A stretch of DNA of 64,000 bases. Origin: Gordonia effusa NBRC 100432 (GTDB lineage Bacteria > Actinomycetota > Actinomycetes > Mycobacteriales > Mycobacteriaceae). Where the stretch lies: the NCBI RefSeq assembly GCF_000241305.1, contig NZ_BAEH01000092.1:35244-99243 (forward strand), given 5' to 3'. The translations under genes were made by a program, and so were the position numbers. Under the pieces are notes generated by a model. It did not search any database. It was not told where the DNA came from and was given only the letters and a program-made list of their open reading frames with translations. Within the stretch, counting starts at the first letter, position 1; every line of letters begins with the position of its first letter. Positions 26,776 to 35,290 of this stretch are shown piece after piece.

Positions 26776-27642
26776 ATGACGCAGACCGAGGGCAGACCGT
26801 TCGCACTTGATACTCGAGATGTGCGAGTCGCGGGCGATCATTGGGCGGCACGCGATCCGGGTGAGTCGGTGTCGTCGCTTGTCCTCTTGCATGGCGGCGG
26901 GCAGACACGTCACTCATGGGATCATAGTGCGGCCGACCTCGCCGCCGGTGGCCACGATGTGTACACCCTCGACGCCCGCGGGCACGGCGACAGCGGATGG
27001 GCATCGGATGGCAACTACGAAATCGACGGATTCGCCGACGATCTGCTGGGTGCGATAGACGCTCTTCGACTATCCGAACCCGTATTGATCGGGGCATCGC
27101 TAGGTGGCATTACCAGTTTGTGTGTCGTCGGCGAGAACCCCGGCGTCGCATCGGCTTTGGTACTTGTCGATGTCGTCGTGGACGTCGAGCGCAAGGGGAT
27201 CGATCGGATCAAGAAGTTCATGACCGATCATGTGGCCGGATTCGACTCGCTCGACGACGTCGCCGACGCGATCGCGGCGTACAACCCGGAACGAAAGCGT
27301 TCCCGCAATCTTGAGGGCCTGCGGAAGAACGTCCGGCAACGCGACGACGGGCGCTGGTACTGGCATTGGGATCCGGCCTTCATCGCATCGGGTGAGGAGG
27401 CTCGACGGCACACCGACCCCGAACGCCTCGGGGCGGCTGCCCGTAAAGTGACGGTCCCGACGCTTATCGTGCGCGGCGGAAAATCCGACGTCGTAAGCGA
27501 CGCCGGCATCGAAAGTATGCTCAAGTTGGTACCGCATGCCGAAGTCGCCGATGTACGCGCGGCTGGCCATATGGTTGCCGGAGACGACAATCAAGTGTTC
27601 GCCGGCGCCATCGAAGAGTTCCTGACCCGAAACCGCTTGTGA
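26776..27642 (+). CDS. alpha/beta hydrolase
   Basis: A 288-residue alpha/beta hydrolase. The oxyanion region is LVLLHGGGQTRHSW, then DARGHGDSGW, the nucleophile Ser in LIGASLGGITSL, the acid in IVRGGKSDVV, and the catalytic His in RAAGHMVAGDDN. The pattern is that of the lipase/haloperoxidase-like group. ATG 26776 follows GAGGAG. It is convergent with the siderophore-interacting protein gene. The substrate is not predictable. Confidence 0.88.
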   Translation: MTQTEGRPFALDTRDVRVAGDHWAARDPGESVSSLVLLHGGGQTRHSWDHSAADLAAGGHDVYTLDARGHGDSGWASDGNYEIDGFADDLLGAIDALRLSEPVLIGASLGGITSLCVVGENPGVASALVLVDVVVDVERKGIDRIKKFMTDHVAGFDSLDDVADAIAAYNPERKRSRNLEGLRKNVRQRDDGRWYWHWDPAFIASGEEARRHTDPERLGAAARKVTVPTLIVRGGKSDVVSDAGIESMLKLVPHAEVADVRAAGHMVAGDDNQVFAGAIEEFLTRNRL

Positions 27643-27652
27643 CACCGCGGTT

Positions 27653-28546
27653 CTAGAGTCCAGCGCGTTCCAGCGCGTCCTCGAAGAGTTCGGTTGCCTC
27701 GTCCGCGGAGGCGCCCGAACTAATCGCGTCGTCGAAGACTTTGCGGAACTCGTCGCCACGTTCTTCGAACCGCCGCGACCATCGCTCAGAATCCTCGCGC
27801 CAGTAACCGATGATGTCGTAGCGATCGCGGGTGAGACCGAGTGCCCGCAACTGCTTCTTGGCCGCCCGGGTATCGGACGCTTCGCCCGAGAGCCAGACAT
27901 AGTCCCGCTCGACGATCGACAGTTTCGCCAGGCGCGACGAAAGTCGGGTTGGCGCAACACCATTGCCCGAGCCGAGCACCTCGATCAACTCGACATTCGG
28001 CCGCGTCGAAAGATAGTCGAGTTCGCTGCGATCGAGAACCTCGGCGAGCACGGTGACCGGTATGTGGTCTGGAGTGGCCGCCAGAATCCTGGCTAGCGCG
28101 GGCAGCGCCGAGAGGTCCGCGGCCAAGATATGCCGCGTCGCGTCCGGCGGTGGGTCGTACCAAGAACGCGGGCCAGCCATCAGCAGCCGCCACCCCGGCT
28201 GCGCCGCTCGGAACCAGTCGATCGCCGGCCCATGTGGGTGAACCGCGACGTCGATGATCATTTCGCGGGTGCGCGCGTCATATTCGCGCACTGTGTAATT
28301 GCGGTGTCCGACACCGCGTTCCGGGTCGGCCACTTCCCAACCGCCGAGGGCTTGGGAATCCTCGCTGACGCGGGCCCGCAACTCGACGCCGTTATCGCTC
28401 AGATAGAGTGCGACAGCCTCATCTCCGGCGGTCAGCGGCTCGTATCCGTCGGCTAAACCTGAACCGATCTCAAAGCGGGCCCGGAGAAGGTTCGCCGCCA
28501 CTGGGTCGCAATTCTTCAGTGTTCCAACGAAATTGGGCCACTTCAC
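27653..28546 (-). CDS. siderophore-interacting protein (ferric reductase, SIP family)
   Basis: A 297-residue FAD/NAD(P)H-dependent ferric-siderophore reductase of the ViuB/SIP type, which releases iron by reducing Fe(III)-siderophore in the cytosol. FAD-binding RNYTVREYD (R82-R87) and VDVAVHPHGPAIDWFRAAQPGW are diagnostic. The C-terminal domain has HILAADLSALPALARIL, VWLSGEAS and the DIIGYWREDSE end. The start is GTG 28546 with a weak ribosome site. A clear IdeR box is not seen directly upstream, which is unusual for this family. Confidence 0.92.
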   Translation of the reverse strand: MKWPNFVGTLKNCDPVAANLLRARFEIGSGLADGYEPLTAGDEAVALYLSDNGVELRARVSEDSQALGGWEVADPERGVGHRNYTVREYDARTREMIIDVAVHPHGPAIDWFRAAQPGWRLLMAGPRSWYDPPPDATRHILAADLSALPALARILAATPDHIPVTVLAEVLDRSELDYLSTRPNVELIEVLGSGNGVAPTRLSSRLAKLSIVERDYVWLSGEASDTRAAKKQLRALGLTRDRYDIIGYWREDSERWSRRFEERGDEFRKVFDDAISSGASADEATELFEDALERAGL

Positions 28547-28729
28547 TATCTGGGTATCCTTCCGTATTTGCGTCTACACCCGAGGCTACCCGCCGTGTTC
28601 GGCAACCCTCACAGGATTCTTCCAGCGCCGCAGCAGATCCAGCCCAGACACCGACCATAGTTTGGATTATGCAAGAGATCGAAAATCCAAGCCGGACAAC
28701 ATAGTTCGCACAATTTATAGGAGATCACC

Positions 28730-28828
28730 ATGCCGCAACGTCCTCAGATCGCCGGTAAGCACAACCGCAAGCCCAAGCCCAAGCGTCGCCAGTGGGACGC
28801 TCGGCGACGCCAGTGGATCTGGAAGTAA
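28730..28828 (+). CDS. very small basic peptide, 32 aa
   Basis: A short gene beginning MPQRPQIAGKHNRKPKPKR and ending QWIWK, with stop TAA. Roughly 40 percent of residues are Arg or Lys, with three Trp near the end. A strong ribosome site (TAGGAG) lies 7 bp upstream and a stem-loop follows 22 bp downstream, so it looks like a complete small transcription unit rather than chance. I do not recognise a family. A nucleic-acid- or membrane-binding role is possible from the charge only. A second peptide of similar style is at 32452. Confidence 0.6.
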   Translation: MPQRPQIAGKHNRKPKPKRRQWDARRRQWIWK

Positions 28829-28850
28829 GATACAGCGCTTCGCACTGTCC

Positions 28851-28890
28851 GAACCGCCTCGCGTCCATCTCCCTGGACGCGGGGCGGTTC
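28851..28890 (+). terminator. stem-loop downstream of the small basic peptide gene
   Basis: GAACCGCCTCGCGTCCA (28851-28867) pairs 16 of 17 with 28874-28890, with loop TCTCCC. The following tract TCGTGTTG is only weakly T-rich, so this is a probable actinobacterial terminator without a full U-tract. Confidence 0.65.
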
Positions 28891-28947
28891 TCGTGTTGCC
28901 ATCGGACTGCGCTCGCGCGGATCACACCCAGTAGATAATATCAGGTT

Positions 28948-29409
28948 ATGCTTACCTCACTTGATCGATACGCGCCTTGGGCGATTGCCGCTTTCCGCGT
29001 CGTCGTGGGCTTTCTGTTCTTCTGTCATGGCACGACGACACTGCTGGGTTGGCCGACCGAGTCGCATGGCGGTGGCAGCCCATCGTTCGGGGCGTGGCCG
29101 TCGTGGTGGTCTGGAACGATCGAATTGATCGTCGGAGCGCTGCTCATCGTCGGCCTCGGGACGCGAATTGCCGCGTTCGTCGGCTCCGGCGCGATGGCGG
29201 TCGCCTACTTCTGGAAACACCAGGGTGACGGTCTGTTCCCAGCAGAGAACGGCGGTGATTCCGCGGCGTTGTACTGCTGGGCACTGTTCTTGCTGGTCTT
29301 CATCGGCCCGGGAAAACTGGCGCTGGACTCAATGATCGGCAGCGGGACGACCGCCGATCAACCCGCCACGGCCGCGGCAGACCGTCCGCTGGAAAAATCG
29401 TCCAAATAG
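28948..29409 (+). CDS. DoxX family membrane protein
   Basis: A 153-residue four-helix membrane protein of the DoxX/DoxD-like family. The first helix is AIAAFRVVVGFLFFCHGTTTLLGWP, then IELIVGALLIVGLGTRIAAFVGSGAMAVAYFWKH, and the last helix ALYCWALFLLVFIGPGKLALDS. In mycobacteria DoxX is part of a membrane oxidoreductase complex involved in redox and thiol stress. The C-terminal codons (EKSSK and stop) are inside the left arm of nested palindrome copy B, so the repeat contributes coding sequence. Confidence 0.85.
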   Translation: MLTSLDRYAPWAIAAFRVVVGFLFFCHGTTTLLGWPTESHGGGSPSFGAWPSWWSGTIELIVGALLIVGLGTRIAAFVGSGAMAVAYFWKHQGDGLFPAENGGDSAALYCWALFLLVFIGPGKLALDSMIGSGTTADQPATAAADRPLEKSSK

Positions 29410-29462
29410 TGCGCTGCCAAGGGCATACTGCCCTCGGCATCGGATTATTCGGACGATTTTCC
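29391..29462. repeat. Nested palindromic element, copy B
   Basis: Outer arms 29391-29408 and 29446-29462 match those of copy A (AAAATCGTCCGAATA type, two mismatches in the left arm). The centre carries AGGGCA-TAC-TGCCCT, extended by a G-T pair. Arm end to centre is 19 bp on both sides, exactly as in copy A. It overlaps the last codons of DoxX and lies between convergent genes. Confidence 0.85.
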
Positions 29463-29470
29463 CAGGTGGG

Positions 29471-30010
29471 TCAACCGCGCCCGACGTCGCGTATCGCTCT
29501 CGTGTCGTCGGGCGTGCTGAGCACCGTAATCTCATCGCCGGATTTGATCTCCCCGCGTTTGATCACTCGCAGATACGGACCGGGCCGCCGGGCGTCCGCG
29601 AACCGCTTGATCCAGGCGTCTTCGTCATCCATCCACCGCGCGAAGGTTTTGCAGGGAATACGCGGCGACGTCACTTCGACGATGACCCGCTCGCCGATCT
29701 GCCAGCGTTCGCCAATATGAGCGGCGTTGACCTCTATACCGACGGTTCGTAGGTTCTCGCCGAAGAAGCCGGGCGGGATTTCTCGTCCGAGTTCGGCGGC
29801 CCAGAAGTCCGCATCCTCCTGGGCGTAGGCATAAAGCGCCTTGTCCAGTCCACCGTGATGTTTGCGATCGGCTTGAACGTCCGCATATGCCCCGTATGGT
29901 CCGATGCGAACCGGACCGTCGACAGGCACTTTGTCGATCGCGGTTATCCCCACTTGACCAGGGTCGGGATGCAGGGTGCGTACCACGCAGATCGCGACCA
30001 ATTCCGGCAT
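29471..30010 (-). CDS. MOSC domain protein
   Basis: A 179-residue YiiM-like MOSC protein. Features are RIGPYGAYADVQADRKHHGGLDKALYAYAQEDADFW, IPPGFFGENLRTVGIEV, and the conserved Cys in TSPRIPCKTFARWM that contacts the molybdenum cofactor in this fold. YiiM-type proteins reduce N-hydroxylated compounds using Moco. The gene ends 8 bp from nested palindrome copy B. A molybdopterin oxidoreductase at 40-43 kb also needs Moco, but Moco biosynthesis genes are not in the window. Confidence 0.88.
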   Translation of the reverse strand: MPELVAICVVRTLHPDPGQVGITAIDKVPVDGPVRIGPYGAYADVQADRKHHGGLDKALYAYAQEDADFWAAELGREIPPGFFGENLRTVGIEVNAAHIGERWQIGERVIVEVTSPRIPCKTFARWMDDEDAWIKRFADARRPGPYLRVIKRGEIKSGDEITVLSTPDDTRAIRDVGRG

Positions 30011-30139
30011 GGGGCAATGATACGTGGTGCGGTAGTGCGGGTTTCGTCATGCGTCCGTGTCGTCGACTACCTCACCGCGAAGGCCGATCCGGTTAGACGC
30101 CGAGCGTGCGACGGTCCGCATACCGCAGGTTGTGATCTG

Positions 30140-30724
30140 ATGTGTGATGTGGCAGCACGCAACTCCCCCGCCCCACAGGCGGCCGGCTCACTCTCGACCG
30201 ACGACTGGCTGGCCGTCGGATACCGCCTTCTCGCCGAAGATGGCATCGCCGCTCTCAAAATCGACCGGCTCTGCGAGCGTGCCGGGGTGACCCGGGGCAG
30301 CTTCTATTGGCACTTCGCCACGATCGCCAGTTTTCGCACGGCGCTGGTGGAGTCGTGGACTCGGGCGCTGAGTACCGAACGGGACTACGTCGATAGCATC
30401 GCCCACCTACAACCACGACCGCGCCTGGCCGCGATGATCGACTGGCTGATGGGCGACCAGAAATGGCTACTCGAGCGCGCGATGCGCGAGTGGGCACGCC
30501 ACGACGAGACACTCGCTAAGGCGGTCGGGCAGTCCGATCTACGTGTATGGAAGGCAGTCATCCGGATATTCGTCGATCACGGATTCGACGATGAACAGGC
30601 GTCGTTGCGCGCAGACCTCATCTTCTCCGCGGGAATCGGATCGATGCATCTCGCCGGCCCACGCCGCATCCGGTCGTCGGACCGGCGCGACGACCTACTG
30701 GATCTGTTGCTACGGAACGATTGA
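30140..30724 (+). CDS. TetR family regulator
   Basis: A 194-residue TetR-type repressor. The helix-turn-helix is GYRLLAEDGIAALKIDRLCERAGVTRGSFYWHFATIASFRTALVESW in outline, followed by a helical ligand domain. ATG 30140 was chosen to place the domain about 25 residues from the N-terminus; longer frames overlap the MOSC gene. It is convergent with the flavin monooxygenase gene (6 bp apart). A 16-bp palindrome at that gene's promoter is a plausible operator for it. Confidence 0.88.
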   Translation: MCDVAARNSPAPQAAGSLSTDDWLAVGYRLLAEDGIAALKIDRLCERAGVTRGSFYWHFATIASFRTALVESWTRALSTERDYVDSIAHLQPRPRLAAMIDWLMGDQKWLLERAMREWARHDETLAKAVGQSDLRVWKAVIRIFVDHGFDDEQASLRADLIFSAGIGSMHLAGPRRIRSSDRRDDLLDLLLRND

Positions 30725-30730
30725 CGCCCG

Positions 30731-31900
30731 TCATACCATCGACATCGGCGGCAATTTCTGGCCGATCGCTAGGGTGCCGGCCAGCAGGCGACTGATATCG
30801 AAATCGAACACGGCATGACCCGAAACGATGTCGACATCACGCTTACATCGCTGCAGCGGATTGTTCAGAAAGTGTGCACCAGCCCCGGCCGACTCCAACA
30901 ATTCCGTTATCAGCGATCGTGATTCATGTACGACGTGGGCAGCCGCCATTCTGGCCTGGACACGGAGGTCCAGCGGCACCCTCGCGTCGGCGTTAACTGT
31001 GTCGTCGATGGTCGATGCGACGTCGTCGATGAGGGCACGCATGGCTCGCAGCCGGATGGTCGCAGAACCGATCCGCATCTTGGCGGTGGGCTGATCCTTT
31101 TGCGCTACACCGGAATAGGCGAGGACACGCTCGCTCACTCGCTTGGTGTAGAGCTCGAGTACACGTTCGGCCGTGCCAAGCACCGGCATCGCCGCGGTCA
31201 GCGCCAATCCCGCCACCAGCGGCCAACGGTATGTCCCGGCGTCGTATAACAATGCGCCGGGCGCGCAGCCTCGATAGAGATCCACCAGGTCAACGGTACG
31301 GTGCATCGGCACCCAGACATCGTCGACGACAATATCGTTGGATCCGGTGGCGCGCATGCCGGCGGTCTGCCACACATCCTCGACCCGCACCTGCTCTACC
31401 GGCATGACGACCATCTTCGGCGTGATCGAATCCCCTTCGGTGACAATCACATTCACGCCGACCCAATTGGCATCCATGACACCGGTAGCCCACGACCACC
31501 GGCCGGACACTCGGATACCTTCGCCATCGACGACACCAGTTCCGGTCGGCGCCAAGGTAACCGGCGAATAGGACGGGCCGTCGGCAAAGAACTCGTCCTG
31601 CGCCCGCTCGGAAAACTGCGAAAACATCCAGACGTGCAGCGCGTAGAACGACATCGTCCAGGCCGTCGACGTGCAACCGTGCGCTATACGGCGAGTGGGT
31701 TGGAGCAATTCGGCGATCGATCCCTGTTCCCCGCCATAGCGTTTGGGCAACAGCAGCTTGGTGAAATCACTGGCTTTGAGTTCGGCGACGGTGTCGTCGG
31801 GTAGACGACGGAGACGTTCTCCCTCGGCCGCGCGGTCAGCGAGCCGCCCGATCAATGCGTCGTCGACAAATGCGGTGGCACGGGTTTCTGTCTCGGTCAT
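30731..31900 (-). CDS. acyl-CoA dehydrogenase-fold flavin monooxygenase, oxygenase component
   Basis: A 389-residue protein of the group D two-component monooxygenases (HsaA/HpaC2-like), which use FMNH2 from a separate reductase. Family features are TKLLLPKRYGGEQGS, RIAHGCTSTAWTMSFYALHVWM, VSGRWSWATGVMDANWVGVNVIV, and ATGSNDIVVDDVWVPMHRTVDL. It lacks the catalytic Glu of true acyl-CoA dehydrogenases. No flavin reductase is adjacent, so the reductase must be elsewhere. The likely substrate is an aromatic or hydroxylated ring. The promoter carries a perfect palindrome. Confidence 0.88.
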   Translation of the reverse strand: MTETETRATAFVDDALIGRLADRAAEGERLRRLPDDTVAELKASDFTKLLLPKRYGGEQGSIAELLQPTRRIAHGCTSTAWTMSFYALHVWMFSQFSERAQDEFFADGPSYSPVTLAPTGTGVVDGEGIRVSGRWSWATGVMDANWVGVNVIVTEGDSITPKMVVMPVEQVRVEDVWQTAGMRATGSNDIVVDDVWVPMHRTVDLVDLYRGCAPGALLYDAGTYRWPLVAGLALTAAMPVLGTAERVLELYTKRVSERVLAYSGVAQKDQPTAKMRIGSATIRLRAMRALIDDVASTIDDTVNADARVPLDLRVQARMAAAHVVHESRSLITELLESAGAGAHFLNNPLQRCKRDVDIVSGHAVFDFDISRLLAGTLAIGQKLPPMSMV

Positions 31901-31913
31901 ACTCCGACGCTAA

Positions 31914-31929
31914 CATACTTTAAAGTATG
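31914..31929. promoter_or_regulatory. 16-bp palindrome in the monooxygenase promoter
   Basis: CATACTTTAAAGTATG, perfect over 16 bp, 13 bp before the start codon at 31900. It is AT-rich compared with its surroundings and is a typical TetR- or MarR-type operator. The neighbouring TetR gene is the first candidate for binding it. Confidence 0.6.
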
Positions 31930-32015
31930 GCCGATACAATTTCTGAGTGCTGTTCCATCCAATGGTGTTGGCTTGGTCGTGGAACCGGTCAATGAGATAA
32001 CTTTGGGAGGTACGC

Positions 32016-32315
32016 ATGCTGATCTTCAGCGAGCCATATGAAGCGCCGAACGGAACCGTGGTGGTCACGGTGACGCGTAACGGCTGGCGGTCCGGCGTCG
32101 AACACCCAGTCGGCGTCTACTCGGTCTCTGCGACTGGCACCCAGTGGCTTCCCGCCGTTGACGCGAACCGGCACGCACTCGTTGGTGTTTGCACGGGTTT
32201 CGTCGCGGCATTACTCGGCACCATTGCGGTTGTACGACGCCCGCCCTGGCCAAATCTGACGCCCGAGGTGATGCGAGCGATTGCCGCGGCCAAAGCCGCC
32301 GAATCGCGCGACTGA
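32016..32315 (+). CDS. small membrane protein, unknown function
   Basis: A 99-residue protein with strong GGGAGG site and ATG 32016. The N-terminal half (LIFSEPYEAPNGTVVVTVTR, VGVYSVSATGTQWLPAVD) is strand-like. One membrane segment follows (ALVGVCTGFVAALLGTIAVV), then a basic-proline turn and a helical tail (EVMRAIAAAKAAE). The topology suggests an N-terminal domain on one side of the membrane and a short tail on the other. I do not recognise the family. It is divergent from the monooxygenase. Confidence 0.6.
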   Translation: MLIFSEPYEAPNGTVVVTVTRNGWRSGVEHPVGVYSVSATGTQWLPAVDANRHALVGVCTGFVAALLGTIAVVRRPPWPNLTPEVMRAIAAAKAAESRD

Positions 32316-32451
32316 CATGCCCCACAGTCGACTCACAGCGCATATCGCCGATACCGCAAGAATGAGTTCCTATCGTTGGTGAAGTCAGAGAAGACGGGGA
32401 CAATGAAATATTCTCTGTCGCAACGGAATTCACTATCAGTAGGAGGCAATT

Positions 32452-32571
32452 ATGCCACGTCCGAACAATACCCCCAACAACCGCGACCAGCCGCGCGGCG
32501 GAGCTCGCCGACAGCGCCGGCAGAATCGGCCGCGGCCGCGTCGGGGATTCCTGGGCTTCTTCGGAAGCTGA
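32452..32571 (+). CDS. very small Arg-rich peptide, 39 aa
   Basis: Begins MPRPNNTPNNRDQPRGGAR and ends RRGFLGFFGS, with stop TGA. It contains 12 Arg and no acidic residue except one Asp; the last ten residues are hydrophobic (GFLGFF). A near-perfect AGGAGG lies 6 bp upstream of ATG 32452. The style (MPxRP or MPRP start, low complexity, very basic) is like the 32-residue peptide at 28730. No family recognised. The surrounding 350 bp between the 99-residue protein and the PadR regulator holds nothing else that I can support. Confidence 0.6.
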   Translation: MPRPNNTPNNRDQPRGGARRQRRQNRPRPRRGFLGFFGS

Positions 32572-32678
32572 CCCTCTCTCGGTACCGCCAACCGGTCGGG
32601 TGGTCGTCGCGAACACGCGGCGACCACCCTTACGTCGATCATCGGCTAGGTAGTCAACAAGTTCACTAGACTCACCGC

Positions 32679-33260
32679 ATGGCGTTACGACACGCGATCC
32701 TCGCGACCTTGCTCAACGAAGGTCCGGCATCGGGTTACGACCTGGCGAAGAGTTTCGACATATCCATCGCGAAGTTCTGGGTCGCGACACCTCAACAGCT
32801 TTACCGGGAGTTGGACAAACTAGAGTCCGACGGCTGCGTCGTAGCGCAGGTTGTGGAACAGGAGAAGCGGCCGAACAAGCGGCTATTCAGCCTGACCGAA
32901 GTGGGTCGCGCGATGCTCGCGGAGTACACCACCATAGCCCCGAAACCAACTGCCATTCGCGACGACCTCCTCGTTCAGCTCCAAGCCATCGACGCCGGTG
33001 ACGGGTCCGCGGTCTTGGCCAACGTCGGCGAACGACTACGAGGCGCACGGGAAAAGCTAACTGGATATCGCAAGCTGCGGGATCGGATCCTCAACGGCCG
33101 CAACGAATCGGACTTCTTCACAACCGCGGCACACGTCGGTCCCTACCTCACATTGCTGCGCGGCATCTCCTTCGAGGAAGAGAATATTCGCTGGTGCGAG
33201 ATGGCAATCGCCGTATTGCGCGAGCGCGCGGCGGATACCGATTCGTCCCCCGCCGAGTAG
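32679..33260 (+). CDS. PadR family transcriptional regulator
   Basis: A 193-residue PadR-s2 regulator. The N-terminal winged helix is ALRHAILATLLNEGPASGYDLAKSFD and onward, with LYRELDKLESDGCV and the wing KRPNKRLFSLTEVGR. The C-terminal Vir_act_alpha_C helices include LLRGISFEEENIRWCEMAIAVLRER. No ribosome site is seen before ATG 32679, so the message may be leaderless, which is common in this order. No adjacent transporter or target gene is obvious. Confidence 0.9.
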   Translation: MALRHAILATLLNEGPASGYDLAKSFDISIAKFWVATPQQLYRELDKLESDGCVVAQVVEQEKRPNKRLFSLTEVGRAMLAEYTTIAPKPTAIRDDLLVQLQAIDAGDGSAVLANVGERLRGAREKLTGYRKLRDRILNGRNESDFFTTAAHVGPYLTLLRGISFEEENIRWCEMAIAVLRERAADTDSSPAE

Positions 33261-33376
33261 ATAATTCAACTTCCCGGGGATTTCCCAACACGGTATCCTT
33301 GGTGAGTCGCTCGAACGACCGAGCGCGCTCCACCCGCCGCGGCTCTGCCGGGGCACCCATGTGAAAGACGAGTTCG

Positions 33377-35290
33377 ATGTCGCGGTCCATACATGGTTCC
33401 CTGTCGACGGAGCCCTGGGTTACCTTGCTGCCTTGGCTCGAAGACTATCGCGGCGGGCCTCCTATCCTCGCCAGTGATGAACTCATCGTCAACGCCTGGA
33501 TTGATTCGACGCCGCAGCAAACCCTCACTAAGACGAATATCGACGCGTGCTGTTCGCGAATCGCCGAACGTTTCGTTGCCGACCGCCGCGCCCAAACCCT
33601 TGCGCTCGCCTTTCCCGCCAGCGTGAAAGTTGGTACCCTTCTCGACCTCGAGGTCTCTGCTGGCACGGTTAATGCGCTGACACACAACGGAATTCACGAC
33701 ATATCTACACTGACCGAGTATACGGTTGCCAGCCTCCTTGCCCTGCCGCGGATCGGTCATGGTGTAGTTCAGAATGTTCTCGTGGCCTTGGTCGCACTGA
33801 GCGCACAAGGCACGGCGGTTGAAAAGCCGGCCACCGCGCCGGAGCCGATTGCCGACTTTGTGCGGGGCCTGTCCAGTCGCGACCAGTTGGTCTTGCGTGA
33901 GCGCATATTGGCTGAGCGTCCCAGAACTCAGACTGAGCTGGCCACCCAGATCGGCAGTTCCCGCGAACGAGTGACACAGCTTGATCGGGTTATCCGAAGC
34001 AAGTTGGAAAGCCTTGTCACACAGGTTCATTCGCTGAGTACATTGCGATCCGACATACTCAGCCGCGCGCACCCGTTGCTCGCCGTCGACGCGCTCATCG
34101 CCGACCATCCGGATGCGGGCAAACCTGTTGCGGCACTTGACGTCGCGACCTGGCGGGTTGCCTGCGCCGGCACAGCTGGCATCACCACCAGTGAGGGATG
34201 GATCCTGCGGGGAAGCTTCCGGGACGTGACCGCGCAAACTCACGCCGCGGTCACCGCAGCCGCGACACCCGAGGGGACCGCCCCTGTTTTCCACGTCGCC
34301 ACGTCGTTGGGACTACAAGCCGACGAGGCGGTCAGATGGCTGTCCCACAGCGGGTTTGCCATCCTTGGAGAACATGCGATATCGACGACGGCCTCCACGG
34401 GCGACCTGGTTGCCGCGGCATTGGGGATCGCGGGGACCGCACTCACTTTCGGCGAGATCGTCGCCGCACTGAGGGATTTCCCCCGCGCCGACTCGAGTAT
34501 TCGCAATGCGCTTGTCTCCGACGACCGGATCATCAAGACCGACCGCAACCATTACGGGCTGGCCCGCTGGGGCGGCGAGCGCTACCTTCCCGTACATCGT
34601 CAGATCGGCGCTCTGCTCGACGCCGCGGGCGGTACCGCAACCATTGACGAGATAGCCGATGTGATCCAGGCCAAATATGCGGTGAGCGAAGCCAGTATCC
34701 GCGCCTATGCGAGTTCTGGTGAGTTCGAGACACGCGGACATACGGTCGCCAGACGCGCCCGACCGTACCGACCACGGAAGTCACCGAGCAGCACCCGCGC
34801 CCTCTATCGTGAGGGCGACACGGTCCATTGGCAGACGATGATCACCGCAGCACATATCAAAGGCGCGGCGTTCAATATTCCGAGTGCGCTCGCCGGGATC
34901 ATCGGTGTTGGTCCAGGCTCACCGGTTACGTTGGAATCGCCCTTCGGCCCCCAGCACTTCACGTGGGCATCGGTGCAGGCACGCTGCGGATCCATCAAGC
35001 GATTCGTCACCAGAATGCCACTGGCACAAGGAAGTTCGGTCTTCATCGACTTCGGGCCGGGAACCTTTGACATCCGATCCGCGCCCCAACTGGCCGGCCG
35101 TTCAGCGACCTCGCAGATACTCGGGCACCTTGGTCGAACGCCCGCGCGACTGCGTAATGGCGACCTGATCGTGGTTCTCCGCGAAGCGCTCTGGTTGCCA
35201 GCCGACGCTACCGTCGACGCTGTGATCGCGACCCTCGAGCAACGCAAGGAATCCGCTCTGGCACAACTAGTTCGGTCCACTCTGGATTGA
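33377..35290 (+). CDS. RNA polymerase alpha-CTD / sigma region 4 / winged-helix fusion protein
   Basis: A 637-residue protein with transcription-machinery domains in one chain. Residues about 85-143 match the alpha-subunit C-terminal domain (LLDLEVSAGTVNALTHNGI, then LLALPRIGHGVVQNVLVAL). Residues about 165-215 match sigma-70 region 4 (LVLRERILAERPRTQTELA, SSRERVTQLDRVIRSKL). Two tandem winged-helix-like units follow at about 345-400 (LTFGEIVAALRDFPRADSS) and 405-460 (ATIDEIADVIQAKYAVSEA). The last 150 residues (IIGVGPGSPVTLESPFGP, RLRNGDLIVVLREALWLP) are a beta-rich domain I cannot name. It has no sigma region 2, so it cannot act as a full sigma factor. Its 3' end overlaps the convergent adenylation-like gene by 24 bp. 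Confidence 0.8.
   Translation: MSRSIHGSLSTEPWVTLLPWLEDYRGGPPILASDELIVNAWIDSTPQQTLTKTNIDACCSRIAERFVADRRAQTLALAFPASVKVGTLLDLEVSAGTVNALTHNGIHDISTLTEYTVASLLALPRIGHGVVQNVLVALVALSAQGTAVEKPATAPEPIADFVRGLSSRDQLVLRERILAERPRTQTELATQIGSSRERVTQLDRVIRSKLESLVTQVHSLSTLRSDILSRAHPLLAVDALIADHPDAGKPVAALDVATWRVACAGTAGITTSEGWILRGSFRDVTAQTHAAVTAAATPEGTAPVFHVATSLGLQADEAVRWLSHSGFAILGEHAISTTASTGDLVAAALGIAGTALTFGEIVAALRDFPRADSSIRNALVSDDRIIKTDRNHYGLARWGGERYLPVHRQIGALLDAAGGTATIDEIADVIQAKYAVSEASIRAYASSGEFETRGHTVARRARPYRPRKSPSSTRALYREGDTVHWQTMITAAHIKGAAFNIPSALAGIIGVGPGSPVTLESPFGPQHFTWASVQARCGSIKRFVTRMPLAQGSSVFIDFGPGTFDIRSAPQLAGRSATSQILGHLGRTPARLRNGDLIVVLREALWLPADATVDAVIATLEQRKESALAQLVRSTLD

Noticed and set aside
33266..34294. 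Minus-strand open frame opposite the alpha-CTD/sigma-4 fusion gene
   Set aside because: Composition and lack of domains mark it as a shadow; the plus-strand frame carries recognisable domains.
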